Assembly (NCBI GenBank): GCA_945882005.1
Contig: CAMCWG010000043.1
Span: forward strand, 1 to 13,687
DNA length: 13,687 bases
From: Bordetella parapertussis
GTDB taxonomy: Bacteria; Pseudomonadota; Gammaproteobacteria; Burkholderiales; Burkholderiaceae_B
Reading direction: 5' to 3'
Positions 1 to 7,884 of this stretch are shown here, one piece after another. The stretch's first letter is position 1. The number at the start of each line of letters is the position of its first letter. The notes under the pieces are model-generated. The model was given only the letters and a program-made list of their open reading frames with translations, was not told the DNA's origin and did not search any database. The position numbers and the translations under genes are program-made.

Positions 1-98
1 TGATCGATAAAGTCGACCGCAAAGTCCTCCAGTACAAGGCGCGCACACAAGAGCACCATCATTTAGCGACCAAACGACAGGTTTTCGAGGCGGCATAA
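1..98 (+). CDS. hpf: Ribosome hibernation promoting factor HPF, 3' end only
   Basis: The frame with codons starting at position 3 reads IDKVDRKVLQYKARTQEHHH and continues to a TAA at 96-98; the gene starts before the window. The pattern of an Ile-Asp-Lys-x-Asp-Arg helix followed by a His-rich tail is typical of the C-terminus of short-form HPF/YfiA proteins, which bind the 30S subunit and promote 70S dimerisation in stationary phase. There is no room for the long-form dimerisation domain after this helix, so it is the short type. The position just before ptsN fits the common rpoN-hpf-ptsN order of proteobacteria. A terminator lies 30 bases after the stop. The identification rests on about 31 residues plus context. 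Confidence 0.85.
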   Translation, partial: IDKVDRKVLQYKARTQEHHHLATKRQVFEAA

Positions 99-127
99 CC
101 ACCTAGCGCAAACTTGCCTCAATCACC

Positions 128-161
128 ACGCCTGCCAATCATTTGGTAGGCGTTGTTTTTT
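128..161 (+). terminator. Rho-independent terminator after hpf
   Basis: An 11-bp stem (128-138 with 143-153, one G-T wobble) closes a 4-base TCAT loop and is followed by TGTTTTTT through 161. It lies 30 bases after the hpf stop and about 70 bases before ptsN, so it should end the upstream hpf transcript and separate it from ptsN-hprK-rapZ-rlpA. The rest of 99-230 holds no gene. Confidence 0.85.
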
Positions 162-217
162 GTACGACATCACCGCAAGGGAACAAGGAGATGAAGCCGA
201 TTTGAGTAAGGCCAACC

Positions 218-223
218 TATAAT
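218..223 (+). promoter_or_regulatory. Candidate -10 element (TATAAT) for ptsN
   Basis: A perfect TATAAT lies 7 bases before the ptsN ATG. A transcript starting the usual 6-8 bases downstream would begin at or next to the start codon, giving a leaderless mRNA. I see no good -35 hexamer 16-18 bases upstream and no extended TGn motif, so the promoter assignment is tentative. Its position after the hpf terminator and before an isolated operon supports it. Confidence 0.4.
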
Positions 224-230
224 CGGCCGG

Positions 231-686
231 ATGAAACACTTGTCTCGCCTTTTGCCTCTAAGCAATGTTGTGCTCGACTTGCCCGCGACCAGCAAGAAGC
301 GGGTATTCGAACAAGCGGGCCTCCTACTGGAGAACAATCAGGGTGTGGAACGGGCGGCAGTCTATGAAAGCCTGTTCGCTCGCGAGCGTTTGGGTTCGAC
401 CGGCTTAGGCTCCGGCGTCGCCGTACCGCACGGTCGCGTGAAAGGCCTCAAAACTGGCGTTGCAGCCTTTATCAGGCTCGCAAAACCCATCCCATTTGAT
501 GCGCCAGACCGACATCCTGTCGATCAGCTATTGATTCTGCTTACGCCAGAAGCCTCAACGCAACAACATCTCGATATACTTGCTGAGGTGGCTCGCCTGT
601 TTTCTAACGAAGCGCTCAGGTCACGATTAACGATAGAAACCGACCCCAAGGTCGTGCACGCATTGTTGACCGAAGACATACGTTAG
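231..686 (+). CDS. ptsN: PTS IIA-like nitrogen-regulatory protein EIIA-Ntr
   Basis: This 151-residue protein has the full length and motifs of PtsN, the terminal phosphoacceptor of the nitrogen phosphotransferase chain (PtsP-NPr-EIIA-Ntr). It lacks a membrane transporter partner and regulates potassium homeostasis, stress and metabolism by protein contacts. The phosphorylated histidine is H67 in the segment [10 protein letters not shown], preceded by the family block [10 protein letters not shown] (51-60); the conserved IPFDAPD block follows. The ATG at 231 is the only reasonable start, because an in-frame TAA lies at 207-209 and no start codon lies between. No Shine-Dalgarno sequence precedes it. 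Upstream is the terminated hpf gene and downstream, after 41 bases, is hprK, so EIIA-Ntr is encoded with the kinase/phosphorylase acting on its phosphodonor HPr. Family assignment is very secure. Confidence 0.96.
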   Translation: MKHLSRLLPLSNVVLDLPATSKKRVFEQAGLLLENNQGVERAAVYESLFARERLGSTGLGSGVAVPHGRVKGLKTGVAAFIRLAKPIPFDAPDRHPVDQLLILLTPEASTQQHLDILAEVARLFSNEALRSRLTIETDPKVVHALLTEDIR

Positions 687-727
687 TTTTTACGGGCAGA
701 CCCACTTCTTCCTATTACGGAGTCACC

Positions 728-1654
728 ATGCTGACGGTGCAGGACCTGGTTCACGACAATACAGAAGACATCCCATTTACCTGGGTTGCTGGACAGACTG
801 CGGCTGATCGCCTTATCCCGGATAACGGCATGGCCGCAGCCGATCTGATCGGTCACTTAAACCTGATTCACCCCTCACGGATTCAGGTGTTCGGCACCCA
901 AGAGATGGATTACTACACTCGCTTTGAATCCAAGCGACGCGTTCATCACCTTGATGAACTTTTGGCGGGCGGTGTCCCTGCTATTCTCATTGCCGATGGC
1001 TTGCCGCCCACGGACGACTTAATCGACGGCTGTGAACGCAATCACATCCCTCTTCTGACGACCCCCGTCCCCGCCGCTGAGCTCATCGATTTGCTGCGCA
1101 TCTATCTCAGCAGACGTTTGGCGCCGGTCACGACCGTGCATGGCGTGTTCATGGATGTTCTCGGGGTCGGCGTGCTGATTACAGGCGAGTCAGGACTAGG
1201 CAAGAGCGAACTCGCACTGGAACTGATTTCGCGTGGTCACGGCCTAGTCGCCGATGATGCGGTGGACCTTTCACGCACAGCACCGCATGTTGTAGAAGGG
1301 CATTGCCCCGAGCTCTTGCGCAACATGCTTGAAGTACGAGGATTGGGCCTCTTGAACATCCGCACCATTTTTGGCGAAACTTCCGTCCGTCGCAAAATGA
1401 AGTTAAAACTAATCGTGCATCTTGTGCGGGCAACAGCTCAGGACAAATTTGAACGACTACCCTTGCAAGACATGACGCAAGACATGCTCGGTTGCCCGAT
1501 ACGCAAAGTCATGTTGCAGGTGGCTGCAGGACGCAACTTAGCCGTGTTAGTTGAAGCTGCTGTACGCAATACGATTCTTAAGCTGCGCGGCATCGACACC
1601 CTCGCAGAGTTCATGCAAAGGCAGGCTGAGGCCATTGCCCGAGGGCAGCCCTAA
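728..1654 (+). CDS. hprK: HPr kinase/phosphorylase
   Basis: This 308-residue protein is of normal HprK length. Family knowledge: HprK uses ATP or pyrophosphate to phosphorylate a seryl residue of HPr and reverses this by phosphorolysis. In proteobacteria it accompanies an incomplete, regulatory PTS. The N-terminal domain (about 1-130) precedes a P-loop kinase domain: H138, Walker A GESGLGKS at 153-160, then E161 and the acidic pair D176-D177. The HprK signature [10 protein letters not shown] follows at 202-211, and the conserved C-terminal block [19 protein letters not shown] is at 263-281. A GGAG at 719-722 is 5 bases before the ATG, which fixes the start. It follows ptsN by 41 bases, and its stop is 1 base from the rapZ ATG. 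The catalytic residues look intact. Confidence 0.96.
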   Translation: MLTVQDLVHDNTEDIPFTWVAGQTAADRLIPDNGMAAADLIGHLNLIHPSRIQVFGTQEMDYYTRFESKRRVHHLDELLAGGVPAILIADGLPPTDDLIDGCERNHIPLLTTPVPAAELIDLLRIYLSRRLAPVTTVHGVFMDVLGVGVLITGESGLGKSELALELISRGHGLVADDAVDLSRTAPHVVEGHCPELLRNMLEVRGLGLLNIRTIFGETSVRRKMKLKLIVHLVRATAQDKFERLPLQDMTQDMLGCPIRKVMLQVAAGRNLAVLVEAAVRNTILKLRGIDTLAEFMQRQAEAIARGQP

Positions 1655-1655
1655 C

Positions 1656-2528
1656 ATGCCGCAATTAAACGTCGTCTTGCTTACGGGGATCTCCGGCTCA
1701 GGTAAATCCGTTGCTTTGCGTTTGCTTGAAGATGCCGGCTATACGTGTGTCGACAATCTACCAGTACGGTTTTTGCACGAATTTATCGGCTCTATGCGCG
1801 GCGACCCAACGGGTCGCGTTGCGATTTCAATCGACGTACGCTCGCCCGGCGAGCTCGATGAGTTGCCCGACATCATCACGGCACTATCCGCAATGGGAAC
1901 TCAACTGCGTGTTGTGTTTCTAGATGCAGATGATCAGACGTTAATTCAACGCTACTCTGAATCGCGCAGACGCCACCCTCTTTCAGACCGACTCGCCCGC
2001 AAAGGCGTTGCCGCCTCGTTGGAACAGTGCATCGCCCAAGAGCGGGATCAACTCGCGCCCCTTCGCAACCTGGGCCATGTGATCGACACCTCTGGCCTCA
2101 CACCAGGTCAATTGCGGACTTGGATTCGCGACCTCGTACAGGCAGATCGTAAGCCGCTACTGCTGACGTTTGAATCATTCGCCTTCAAAAAAGGCGTGCC
2201 TAGCGATGCTGACATGGTCTTCGATGTACGCTGTCTGCCCAATCCACATTACGACCCTGCCTTGCGGCCGCTTACGGGTAAAGATCAACCTGTGGCCGAA
2301 TGGCTAGCGGGGTTTGATGACGTGGGCCAAATGGCCGATGACATTGAGGCGTTCATTCGCAAATGGCTGCCGCGTTACACCGAGGACACCCGCAGTTACC
2401 TGACCGTTGCGATTGGCTGTACCGGAGGCAAACATCGCTCGGTTTATTTAGTTGAAACTCTGGGCAAGCGCTTCGCAGATCACGGTCCCGTGCTGGTGCG
2501 TCATCGCGATCAGCCGACACTTTCCTAA
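1656..2528 (+). CDS. rapZ: RNase adapter / nucleotide-binding protein RapZ
   Basis: The 290-residue product starts at the ATG one base after the hprK stop, with GAGGG at 1641-1645 as a loose ribosome site; the usual RapZ length is 284-290. A P-loop GISGSGKS is at 11-18. The C-terminal half carries the RapZ/YvcJ blocks VRCLPNPHY (191-199) and GCTGGKHRSVY (254-264). In E. coli RapZ senses glucosamine-6-phosphate and presents the sRNA GlmZ to RNase E; in other bacteria it is a nucleotide-binding protein whose target is less clear. The last ten residues (VRHRDQPTLS) lack the K281-R282-K283 basic tail of the E. coli protein, so sRNA binding should not be assumed. A longer reading frame begins at 1551 inside hprK, but the homologous N-terminus is MPQLNVVLLTG, so I reject it. 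The stop overlaps the rlpA start by one base. Confidence 0.95.
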   Translation: MPQLNVVLLTGISGSGKSVALRLLEDAGYTCVDNLPVRFLHEFIGSMRGDPTGRVAISIDVRSPGELDELPDIITALSAMGTQLRVVFLDADDQTLIQRYSESRRRHPLSDRLARKGVAASLEQCIAQERDQLAPLRNLGHVIDTSGLTPGQLRTWIRDLVQADRKPLLLTFESFAFKKGVPSDADMVFDVRCLPNPHYDPALRPLTGKDQPVAEWLAGFDDVGQMADDIEAFIRKWLPRYTEDTRSYLTVAIGCTGGKHRSVYLVETLGKRFADHGPVLVRHRDQPTLS

Positions 2529-3505
2529 TGAGACCAACGGGCTCCGCACTCGGCCGCCTCCTCATCGTTGCGCTTGTATGCGCGGCACTCGCAGCCTGTT
2601 CAGGGGCCGGTCGTCGGGGTGGAGCCTATTACATGGATGATGGCCCTGAGGCCAAACCCCCCGCAAACCTAGACGCAGTGCCCGATGCCGTACCGCGCAT
2701 CGAACCCCTGGCACGTGGGCCAAACAACCCCTACAGCGTCTTCGGTCAACGCTACGTGCCCGATACGTCAGGGCAGCCTTATCGTACACAGGGACCAGCC
2801 TCTTGGTACGGCAAAAAATATCATGGCAAACCCACCTCTAACGGTGAACGCTACGATATGTATGGCATGACCGCGGCCCACCCAACATTGCCCATTCCAA
2901 GCTATGTGCGGGTCACCAGAGTCGCAACGGGCAAGACCGTTGTGCTGCGCATCAACGACCGCGGTCCTTTTTTAGGCGGACGCGTGATTGATTTGTCGTA
3001 TGTTGCAGCCCACAAGCTCGGCGTGCTCTCGCCCGGAAGCGCTGAAGTCATCGTCGAACGCATCATGCCGGAACAGATCGCTAACGGCACAGCGCTGGCT
3101 AGCAACGCACCCCCAACCAGGCCAATCTCCTCAGCAACGACCAGGCCAACCTCGCTGCCGCCACCGCCCACTACACCAGCTGCGCAGAGCAATGCCTCAG
3201 CAGCCCCCGCCGTTGCAACGCTTCCACTCGCTGCCGCACCACCGGCCAGTGCAACACCGGCCGCTGCCGGATCTGTATACCTGCAGCTGGGCGCTTTTAG
3301 CGATCCGGCGCGCGCGCAGGCGGTTGCTGCCCGCGCCGCAGCACAAGTGCCCAATCAGGCGGGTGTGTCGGTGAACGTCGAATTGGGTGCGGGCAACCTG
3401 CATCGCGTACGCGTGGGCCCTTTCTCCAGCACAGAGGCTGCCACACAAGCAGCCGCTCCACTCGAGAGTGCGCTCGGTGTCGCACCACGGGTCACGGGGC
3501 CATAG
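2528..3505 (+). CDS. rlpA: Septal ring lytic transglycosylase, RlpA lipoprotein with SPOR domain
   Basis: This is a 325-residue lipoprotein. Its basic N-terminus, hydrophobic segment and lipobox LAAC put the acylated cysteine at residue 24. A double-psi beta-barrel domain spans about 88-180 and starts with GPASWYGKKYHGKPTSNGE. A Pro/Ala/Thr-rich flexible linker occupies about 190-248, and a SPOR domain about 249-325 begins SVYLQLGAFSD. RlpA cleaves glycan strands lacking stem peptides, and SPOR domains target such denuded glycan at the division septum. H118 and D144 are 26 residues apart, the same spacing as the pair required in P. aeruginosa RlpA (H131, D157), so the enzyme is probably active. 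Its ATG overlaps the rapZ stop in TAATG, so translation is coupled. It converges on rsmI, 19 bases away. The signal peptide and domains are seen; catalytic activity is inferred. Confidence 0.94.
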   Translation: MRPTGSALGRLLIVALVCAALAACSGAGRRGGAYYMDDGPEAKPPANLDAVPDAVPRIEPLARGPNNPYSVFGQRYVPDTSGQPYRTQGPASWYGKKYHGKPTSNGERYDMYGMTAAHPTLPIPSYVRVTRVATGKTVVLRINDRGPFLGGRVIDLSYVAAHKLGVLSPGSAEVIVERIMPEQIANGTALASNAPPTRPISSATTRPTSLPPPPTTPAAQSNASAAPAVATLPLAAAPPASATPAAAGSVYLQLGAFSDPARAQAVAARAAAQVPNQAGVSVNVELGAGNLHRVRVGPFSSTEAATQAAAPLESALGVAPRVTGP

Positions 3506-3509
3506 CCCC
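3496..3509. other. Short GC hairpin at the rlpA stop codon
   Basis: GGGGC (3496-3500) and GCCCC (3505-3509) form a perfect 5-bp stem with a CATA loop that includes part of the rlpA TAG. It lies at the convergent rlpA/rsmI junction, where a terminator for both strands would be useful. No T-run follows on either side, so it is at best a pause or 3'-end stabilising element. Confidence 0.25.
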
Positions 3510-3524
3510 TACGCAACCGAGTCG

Positions 3525-4463
3525 TTAACTGCCCTTACGTGCCAAGGCTCGTGCGTATAGCGTGTCGCGAGACTGGCCTGTCGCTTTGGCCGCGACTCGG
3601 GCGGCATCCCTGACCGACAATACTTCCAGCAATGCATCTAGCCAAGCGTCTACCCCAGCATCCACTTGCTCCGCCGCTTCAAGGTCAAGCTCCGCTTGTG
3701 CAGGATGGATGATGACCACATATTCACCTTGCTCGCGATGCGTATCAGCTTGTAGCCATTGCTGTGCATCTGCTAAGGTGACACAGGCGACTTCCTCAAA
3801 GCGCTTGGTCAATTCACGTGCCAAACTCACCTGCCGACCGGGTCCTAGCACCGACAGCAAATCTTTCAAACTTGCAGCGATACGGTGTGGTGCCTCGTAA
3901 AATACCACCGTCGTCGCCAGCTGCGTCCAATAGCGAAACCAGCGCTGACGCGCCATGGATTTGGTGGGCGCGAAGCCGGCGAAAGCAAAACCAGGAGAGG
4001 CATCTGTCGTCACCCCAGTCGCCATGAGTGCTGTGATCACTGCACTCGCACCTGGCAACGGGATCACGCGCAGGCCTGCCGAGCGCACAGCTTGAACCAC
4101 CAATCCGCCCGGGTCGCTAACCGCGGGCGACCCAGCATCTGACACTAAAGCAACACGCTGCCCAGACTGCAGTCTTCGGACAATATCAGCTGCCGCGCCC
4201 GCCTCATTGTGCCGATGGGCAGCCATGGTCGGCGTATCTAATCCCCAAGCATCCAGCAGAGTTCGCGTGGCGCGCGTATCCTCCGCGGCGATGACATCCG
4301 CCAATTGCAAGGCATGCCACCCACGTAGGGACCAATCACCCAAGTTTCCAATAGGTGTAGCCACCACGTACAAAGAATGGGTAGGCCATTGTTGTGCATC
4401 AACTTTCTGACCGAGCCTGTGCCAGGCGTCTGGGCGCTCTTGCGGTAGGACATTTTCTGTCAT
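3525..4463 (-). CDS. rsmI: 16S rRNA (cytidine-1402-2'-O)-methyltransferase
   Basis: This 312-residue member of the tetrapyrrole-methylase fold 2'-O-methylates C1402 in the decoding centre of 16S rRNA using S-adenosylmethionine. Motifs in order are VATPIGNLGD (34-43), AEDTR (60-64), SDAGSPAVSDPG (108-119) and PLPGAS (135-140). The C-terminal region (about 272-308) holds the helical RsmI domain with SVRDAARVAAKATGQSRDTL. It is about 25 residues longer than E. coli RsmI, all in the first 29 residues before HSLYVVATP. No Shine-Dalgarno precedes the ATG at 4463, so a later start is possible, but no internal ATG lies before the conserved core. It is divergent from yraN, the arrangement expected of the yraL-yraN neighbourhood. 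Confidence 0.95.
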   Translation of the reverse strand: MTENVLPQERPDAWHRLGQKVDAQQWPTHSLYVVATPIGNLGDWSLRGWHALQLADVIAAEDTRATRTLLDAWGLDTPTMAAHRHNEAGAAADIVRRLQSGQRVALVSDAGSPAVSDPGGLVVQAVRSAGLRVIPLPGASAVITALMATGVTTDASPGFAFAGFAPTKSMARQRWFRYWTQLATTVVFYEAPHRIAASLKDLLSVLGPGRQVSLARELTKRFEEVACVTLADAQQWLQADTHREQGEYVVIIHPAQAELDLEAAEQVDAGVDAWLDALLEVLSVRDAARVAAKATGQSRDTLYARALARKGS

Positions 4464-4492
4464 GGCGAAGGTGGTCGAGTCCGAATTGTGGC

Positions 4493-4521
4493 AGTGTAGT
4501 CGGCTTATCTTCCCTCGTCAC
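4493..4521 (-). promoter_or_regulatory. Candidate sigma-70 promoter for rsmI
   Basis: On the minus strand GTGACG (4521-4516, 4/6 to the -35 consensus) is separated by exactly 17 bases from TACACT (4498-4493, 4/6 to the -10). Transcription would start near 4486, leaving a 5' leader of about 20 bases before the rsmI ATG. It sits in the 63-base divergent gap between rsmI and yraN. Spacing is ideal but both hexamers are only moderate. Confidence 0.35.
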
Positions 4522-4526
4522 GGCAC

Positions 4527-5042
4527 ATGACCTCTCCAAGCCTAGCACCTCTCTTTTTGCACGCGGAGCTCGCCCAAAAGAAAGCGATCACCAAGCGCAA
4601 GCGAACCGACCGGGCGAGATCCTCATCCAGTCCTCGACAAACGGACAAGAGCCTCGTCGCTTTAAACCGCTCACCGCTGCAGCAGCGCGGTGACGCCTAC
4701 GAAGACCTTGCGCAACGTCATCTGCAGCGTGCCGGGTGTGTGGTGCTCGACCGGCAGCTACGCTGCCCCGCAGGCGAGCTAGACCTGATCGTGCGCGACG
4801 GGTCGATGCTCGTGTTCGTAGAGGTCCGACAGCGCACCTCTTCTAGCTTCGGCGGGGCCTCGGCAAGCGTCACCTTCGCCAAACAACGCCGCATCCTGCG
4901 CGCGGCGCGCTGGTTTCTAAACGCGCTCGTAAAACAACATTTTGATGGGATAACACCCTATTGTCGGATCGACGTACTAGCCTTTGAGCCAGAAGGGCCT
5001 ATTTGGCATCGCGATGCCTTTCGCCTGACCCTCGATAAATGA
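4527..5042 (+). CDS. yraN: YraN family (UPF0102) endonuclease-fold protein
   Basis: The conserved core begins at about residue 53 with QRGDAYEDLAQRHLQRAG, followed by GELDLIVRDG (83-92), VFVEVRQRT (97-104) and the GGASASVTFAKQRRI block (109-123). This is the UPF0102 pattern, a PD-(D/E)xK-like restriction endonuclease fold with D86, E99 and R101 in the positions of the acidic/basic centre. Its cellular role is not established. The protein has 171 residues against about 120-130 for the family. The extra 50 N-terminal residues are rich in Lys, Arg and Ser, and no other ATG lies in frame before the core; a TTG at codon 11 is the only nearby alternative. No ribosome site is visible. It lies between divergent rsmI and the SIS gene, as in E. 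coli but without lpoA. Confidence 0.88.
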   Translation: MTSPSLAPLFLHAELAQKKAITKRKRTDRARSSSSPRQTDKSLVALNRSPLQQRGDAYEDLAQRHLQRAGCVVLDRQLRCPAGELDLIVRDGSMLVFVEVRQRTSSSFGGASASVTFAKQRRILRAARWFLNALVKQHFDGITPYCRIDVLAFEPEGPIWHRDAFRLTLDK

Positions 5043-5047
5043 GATAA

Positions 5048-6401
<1,354 letters not shown>

Positions 6402-6405
<4 letters not shown>

Positions 6406-6893
6406 AAAAGCTCCTAGCGCTCGCATTACTAGCGGCGCTTGGCGGGTTCGGGGTGTGGTTCTTCGCCGCGCCTGCTCCCAAAGCGCCTGAAGTGACGTTT
6501 TCGACGTTATCGGGCAAACAGATCGCGTTGTCTGAGCTACGTGGCAAGGTGGTCTTGGTAAAGTTCTGGGCGACCAGCTGCGTGAGCTGCGTGGCGCAAA
6601 TGCCAGACAACATCGAGAATTACGAAAAGTATCGTGCCCAGGGCTTTGAGATCGTAGCTGTTGCAATGCAATACGATCCAGCCAACTATGTCATTAATTT
6701 TGTGGAAACACGCAAACTACCCTTCCCTGTCGCGCTCGACACTGTGGGCAAAGCGGCCAAAGCCTTCGGTGATGTGAAGCTTACGCCAACCGCCTTCCTG
6801 ATCGACAAAAACGGTCAAATCGTTAAACGCTATCTTGGTCAATACGACAAGCAAGAGTTTCGGCGCACTCTCGAAAAAGCTTTAGCTGGCTAA
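6402..6893 (+). CDS. TlpA/ResA-like periplasmic thiol-disulfide oxidoreductase
   Basis: This 163-residue protein has a Lys-Lys start and a hydrophobic helix at 4-23 with no lipobox, so it is probably anchored by an uncleaved signal or secreted. The thioredoxin-fold domain covers about 30-160. It has FWATSCVSC with redox cysteines C60 and C63, and a cis-proline loop [12 protein letters not shown] downstream, which together mark the TlpA/ResA/DsbE group. These proteins reduce specific periplasmic disulfides, for example in cytochrome c or copper-site assembly; the substrate here is unknown. The CVSC dipeptide differs from the usual CxPC of TlpA. It overlaps the BON lipoprotein by four bases (ATGA), so it may serve envelope proteins made from the same mRNA. 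E. coli lacks a counterpart at this site. Confidence 0.9.
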
Positions 6894-6973
6894 CCCCATC
6901 AGGTCGTTCTTGGCTCTACAATCCGTCTCCAACGATTTGTTCCGATCCACAACCACTTGCCTGCCGAACGCTC

Positions 6974-7873
6974 ATGACCAGTCAGACACAAACCACTTCC
7001 ATGCCCCCCGAAGTATTTGCAGAAGTCTTGTCCGAAAGTCTGCCCTATATTAAACGCTTCCATGGCAAGACGATCGTTATCAAATACGGTGGTAACGCAA
7101 TGACCGAGGAGGTCTTGCAGCGTAGCTTTGCGCACGATGTCGTGCTGCTCAAACTGATCGGGCTCAACCCCATCGTGGTACACGGTGGCGGGCCACAGAT
7201 TGACGAAGCGCTGCGCCGTATCGGTAAGCAAGGTACGTTTATTCAAGGAATGCGCGTCACAGACGCGGACACGATGGAAGTCGTTGAGTGGGTGCTTGGC
7301 GGACAGGTCCAACAAGATATCGTGCTGATGATCAACGAGGCAGGCGGTAAAGCAGTCGGCCTGACCGGCAAAGATGGCTGTCTCATCCAGGCAAGTAAAA
7401 AGCTAATGCCGAACAAGGATGATCCGTCCAAGCCTTTAGACATCGGTTTTGTGGGTGATATCGACCGCGTCGAACCCGCAGTCGTAAAAGCATTGCAAGA
7501 CGATCAGTTCATCCCGGTGATTTCGCCTATCGGTTACGGGGTAGATGGCCTTGCTTACAACATCAATGCAGACGTCGTTGCCGGCAAGATGGCCGAAGTG
7601 CTGGGCGCTGAGAAATTACTCATGATGACCAATACTCCCGGCGTACTAGACAAGGACGGCAAGCTTCTGCGTCAACTGTCCGCAAAAACTATCGATGCAC
7701 TGTTTGCGGACGGTACGATTTCAGGTGGGATGCTGCCCAAAATCTCATCGGCACTAGACGCGGCACGCAATGGTGTGAAGTCTGTGCACATTGTAGATGG
7801 TCGCGTGCCGCACTGCCTATTGCTCGAGGTATTAACAGACCGTGGCGTCGGCACCATGATCTCGTCGCAGTAA
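6974..7873 (+). CDS. argB: Acetylglutamate kinase
   Basis: This is a 299-residue amino-acid kinase that phosphorylates N-acetyl-L-glutamate, the second step of arginine synthesis. Motifs are IKYGGNAM (36-43) and VHGGGPQI (69-76) for phosphate and substrate binding, followed by [32 protein letters not shown] and GGMLPKI. An N-terminal helix (about 12-29, [16 protein letters not shown]) precedes the kinase core, and the C-terminus carries [23 protein letters not shown]. Both are features of the arginine-inhibited hexameric class, as in P. aeruginosa, so feedback inhibition by arginine is likely. The ATG at 6974 lacks a ribosome site; the in-frame ATG at 7001 (residue 10) would keep the whole helix and is a fair alternative. 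The 80-base gap upstream contains TACAAT at 6917-6922 as a weak -10 candidate and no operator I recognise. Confidence 0.96.
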   Translation: MTSQTQTTSMPPEVFAEVLSESLPYIKRFHGKTIVIKYGGNAMTEEVLQRSFAHDVVLLKLIGLNPIVVHGGGPQIDEALRRIGKQGTFIQGMRVTDADTMEVVEWVLGGQVQQDIVLMINEAGGKAVGLTGKDGCLIQASKKLMPNKDDPSKPLDIGFVGDIDRVEPAVVKALQDDQFIPVISPIGYGVDGLAYNINADVVAGKMAEVLGAEKLLMMTNTPGVLDKDGKLLRQLSAKTIDALFADGTISGGMLPKISSALDAARNGVKSVHIVDGRVPHCLLLEVLTDRGVGTMISSQ

Positions 7874-7884
7874 TGCGCACGTGA
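7873..7884 (+). other. Three-codon ORF bridging argB and the HAD gene
   Basis: The argB TAA (7871-7873) shares its last base with an ATG that reads Met-Arg-Thr and stops at TGA 7882-7884. That TGA overlaps the GTG start (7881-7883) of the next gene as GTGA. The arrangement could pass a terminating ribosome from argB to the downstream start. It may also be coincidence; no ribosome site supports the ATG independently. Confidence 0.3.

Noticed and set aside
1551-1655. A 35-residue upstream extension of RapZ overlapping hprK
   Set aside because: The conserved RapZ N-terminus begins at MPQLNVVLLTG from the ATG at 1656, and the extension is only hprK read in another frame.
3110-3160. Short near-repeat ACCAGGCCAA.CTC in the rlpA linker
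   Set aside because: Two imperfect copies in a low-complexity Pro/Thr/Ala linker are expected from codon reuse and do not form an array.
2902-3354. A 150-codon open frame on the minus strand inside rlpA
   Set aside because: It is antisense to the Pro/Ala-rich linker and barrel domain, has Ala/Gly/Val-rich low-complexity content and resembles no family. The bias follows from the rlpA codons.
4486-4511. A plus-strand promoter for yraN (TTGTGG ... TATCTT)
   Set aside because: Spacing is only about 14 bases, outside the usual range, and both hexamers are imperfect.
6882-6893. Palindrome TTAGC-TG-GCTAA at the TlpA-like gene stop
   Set aside because: The 2-base loop is too small for a stable hairpin and no T-run follows; it does not make a terminator.
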